Below, piece after piece: positions 14,633 through 16,356 of a stretch of DNA of 16,356 nucleotides. Where the stretch lies: NCBI GenBank assembly GCA_036568605.1, contig DATCSE010000239.1, forward strand, positions 1-16,356, read 5' to 3'. Each line of letters opens with the position of its first letter. Position 1 is the stretch's first letter. The notes below the pieces were generated by a model, which did not search any database, was not told the DNA's origin, and saw nothing but the letters and a program-made list of their open reading frames with translations. A program made the position numbers and the translations under genes. This DNA is from DATCSE01 sp036568605. GTDB taxonomy: Bacteria > Pseudomonadota > Gammaproteobacteria > Burkholderiales > Burkholderiaceae_C.

Positions 14633-14656
14633 GGCGGCCCACGCCAGCGGGCCGCC
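14633..14656 (+). other. Strong intercistronic stem-loop between frcB and frcC
   Basis: GGCGGCCC (14633-14640) pairs perfectly with GGGCCGCC (14649-14656) around an 8-base loop, 25 bp after the frcB stop. There is no T-run, so it is not a standard terminator. In ABC operons such hairpins often protect the binding-protein mRNA end and raise its level over the permease; that role here is inferred. Confidence 0.6.
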
Positions 14657-14731
14657 CGCCGCCCTGCCCGCGATCCCCCCACCTGCCGCCAGACCGCCAT
14701 GCGCACGTCCTCCACCGCTGCCGGAGACCTC

Positions 14732-15694
14732 ATGCCTTCGCTGAAGACACCCACGCTGCCGCCGATCGCGACGCTCGGCCCGCTGTTCGCGCTGCTGCTC
14801 GCGATCATCTTCTTCGCATCGCAGAGCGATCGCTTCCTGTCGATCCAGAACTTCTCGCTGATCCTGCAGCAGGTGATGGTCGTCGGCACGATCGCGATCG
14901 GCCAGACGCTGGTCATCCTGACCGCCGGCATCGACCTGTCGTGCGGGATGGTGATGGCGCTGGGCGGCGTGCTGATGACCAAGCTCGCGGTCGTCTCGGG
15001 CCTGAACCCGTACCTCGCGATCGCCTGCGGATTGCTCGCGACCATGGCCTTCGGCCTGGTCAACGGGCTGCTGGTCACGCGCATCAAGCTGCCGCCGTTC
15101 ATCGTGACGCTGGGCACGATGAACATCGCGTTCGCGATCACGCAGCTCTACTCGAACGCGCAGACGATCACCGACCTGCCCGCCCCAATGACCTTCTTCG
15201 GCAACGCGTTCGCGGCCGGCGGCGCCGCGATCAACTACGGCACGCTGCTGATGCTCGCGCTGTACATCGCCGTCTGGTGGGCCTTGCGCGAAACGCAGCC
15301 CGGCCGACACGTCTACGCGGTCGGCAACAACCCCGAGGCGACGCGCCTCACCGGCATCCGCACGGAGCGCGTGCTGCTGGGCGTCTACGTGCTGGCCGGC
15401 GCGTTCTACGGCGTCGCGTCGCTGCTGTCGGTCGCGCGCACCGGCGTCGGTGACCCGAACGCCGGGCAGACCGAGAACCTGGACGCGATCACCGCGGTCG
15501 TGCTGGGCGGCACCAGCCTGTTCGGCGGCCGCGGCATCGTGCTCGGCAGCCTGCTGGGCGCGGTGATCGTCGGCGTGTTCCGCAACGGCCTGACGCTGAT
15601 GGGCGTGCCGTCGGTCTACCAGGTGCTGATCACCGGCATCCTCGTGATCCTCGCGGTCGCCACCGATCAACTTTCGCGCCGCGGAGCCCGCTGA
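14732..15694 (+). CDS. frcC: Sugar ABC transporter permease, fructose type
   Basis: The protein has 320 residues and eight or more hydrophobic helices, fitting the BPD_transp_2 permeases of the ribose/xylose/fructose class. Diagnostic segments are IGQTLVILTAGIDLSCGMVMALGG, PPFIVTLGTMNIAFA, the cytoplasmic ATPase-coupling loop AVGNNPEATRLTGI, and the late VLGGTSLFGGRGIVLGSLLGA. It forms the inner-membrane channel fed by FrcB and driven by FrcA. ATG 14732 is preceded by GGAGA at 14723-14727; an in-frame ATG at 14699 would add 11 residues but has no ribosome-binding site. It starts 123 bp after frcB, beyond the stem-loop, and its stop overlaps the frcA start (TGATG). Confidence 0.88.
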   Translation: MPSLKTPTLPPIATLGPLFALLLAIIFFASQSDRFLSIQNFSLILQQVMVVGTIAIGQTLVILTAGIDLSCGMVMALGGVLMTKLAVVSGLNPYLAIACGLLATMAFGLVNGLLVTRIKLPPFIVTLGTMNIAFAITQLYSNAQTITDLPAPMTFFGNAFAAGGAAINYGTLLMLALYIAVWWALRETQPGRHVYAVGNNPEATRLTGIRTERVLLGVYVLAGAFYGVASLLSVARTGVGDPNAGQTENLDAITAVVLGGTSLFGGRGIVLGSLLGAVIVGVFRNGLTLMGVPSVYQVLITGILVILAVATDQLSRRGAR

Positions 15695-16356
15695 TGACGA
15701 CCATGACGACCTCCTCCACCACCCCGCCCCGCCTCGTGATGGAAGCCCGCGGGCTGGTCAAGCGCTACGGCCATGTCACGGCGCTGGACGGTGTCGACTT
15801 CGAGCTGCGCGCCGGCGAGATCCTCGCGGTGATCGGCGACAACGGCGCCGGCAAGTCCTCGTTGATCAAGGCGCTGTCCGGTGCGGTGATCCCCGACGAA
15901 GGCGAGATCAAGCTCGACGGCAAGCCCATCCACTTCAAGTCGCCGCTGGATGCGCGCCGCGAAGGCATCGAGACGGTCTACCAGGACCTCGCCGTCGCGC
16001 CGGCGATGACGATCGCCGAGAACCTGTTCCTCGGCCGCGAGATCATCAAGCCCGGCCCGATCGCGCGCATGCTGCGCGTCATCGACAAGAAGCGCATGCT
16101 CGAGGAGAGCGTCGCGCGCATGAACGAGCTGAAGGTCGGCATCCGCTCGATGACGCAGGCGGTGGAGACGCTCTCGGGCGGCCAGCGCCAGTGCGTCGCG
16201 GTGGCGCGCAGCGCGGCGTTCGCGCGGCACGTCGTGATTCTCGACGAGCCGACCGCGGCGCTGGGCGTCAAGGAGGGCAACATGGTGCTGGAGCTGATCC
16301 GGCGCGTGCGCGACCGCGGGCTGCCGGTGATCCTGATCAGCCACAACATGCCGCAC
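15694..16356 (+). CDS. frcA: Sugar ABC transporter ATPase, fructose type (cut by window end)
   Basis: The frame is open from ATG 15694 to the last base, giving 221 residues without a stop. All nucleotide-binding motifs are visible: Walker A GDNGAGKSS (48-56), Q-loop in VYQDL, signature LSGGQRQ (160-166), Walker B VVILDEP with D184-E185, and switch His H217 in LISHNMP. The sequence GLVKRYGHVTALD and the block DEPTAALGVKE closely match Sinorhizobium FrcA as I recall it. FrcA is a single-domain ATPase of about 260 residues, unlike the double-domain RbsA/XylG; only about 40 residues should be missing. It powers sugar import with FrcC. A second ATG three codons downstream is also possible. Next genes lie outside the window. 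Confidence 0.88.
   Translation, partial: MTTMTTSSTTPPRLVMEARGLVKRYGHVTALDGVDFELRAGEILAVIGDNGAGKSSLIKALSGAVIPDEGEIKLDGKPIHFKSPLDARREGIETVYQDLAVAPAMTIAENLFLGREIIKPGPIARMLRVIDKKRMLEESVARMNELKVGIRSMTQAVETLSGGQRQCVAVARSAAFARHVVILDEPTAALGVKEGNMVLELIRRVRDRGLPVILISHNMPH

Noticed and set aside
1..16356. CRISPR arrays, tRNA/rRNA genes, insertion sequences, toxin-antitoxin or defence clusters
   Set aside because: I looked through both strands and saw no regular repeats, transposase motifs or RNA gene signatures.

Overview
The window is GC-rich, densely packed chromosomal DNA with strong GC bias at third codon positions. The type IV pilus cluster, the gene types and the composition fit a betaproteobacterium of the Burkholderiales (Rubrivivax/Leptothrix/Roseateles-like). 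That placement is an inference from gene content and codon use. I see no insertion sequence, phage, CRISPR, tRNA or rRNA, and no sign of recent transfer.

Layout. (1) 1-528: the 3' end of an EamA/DMT-type permease gene. (2) 571-2192: ornithine cyclodeaminase (ocd) divergent from an Lrp/AsnC regulator; the shared 131-bp intergenic region holds concentric inverted repeats. (3) 2317-3909: an exported PhoD-type phosphatase, convergent with (4) 3931-5577: a cytosolic TPR-GGDEF diguanylate cyclase with an intact inhibitory site. (5) 5787-6698: a YdhF-like aldo/keto reductase. (6) 13200-6708, minus strand: a six-gene type IV pilus minor-pilin operon, pilE-fimT-pilV-pilW-pilX-pilY1. Its first four junctions overlap, and it ends in a 1102-residue PilY1 adhesin. 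(7) 13201-13594: the longest non-coding stretch, a divergent regulatory region with a perfect 9-bp-arm palindrome and an AT-rich promoter-like zone. (8) 13595-16356: a fructose-type sugar ABC importer, frcB-frcC-frcA, with frcA cut by the window end.

How the genes work together. Ornithine cyclodeaminase turns ornithine into proline, and the divergent Lrp-type protein is its probable local regulator. The minor pilins and PilY1 should form the priming complex and tip of a type IV pilus. The cyclase would make c-di-GMP, a common regulator of pilus-based motility and attachment. The frc genes import a sugar, probably fructose.

The most interesting signal is regulatory. An almost identical 18-bp element (TTGAC-N5-TTGACAAT, 16 of 18 identical) lies upstream of both the cyclase gene and the pilus operon, in the same orientation and at a similar distance from the start codons. 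This suggests shared control of c-di-GMP synthesis and pilus assembly. I found no gene cluster that looks like a wholly undescribed system; most of the window is recognisable core and accessory metabolism.
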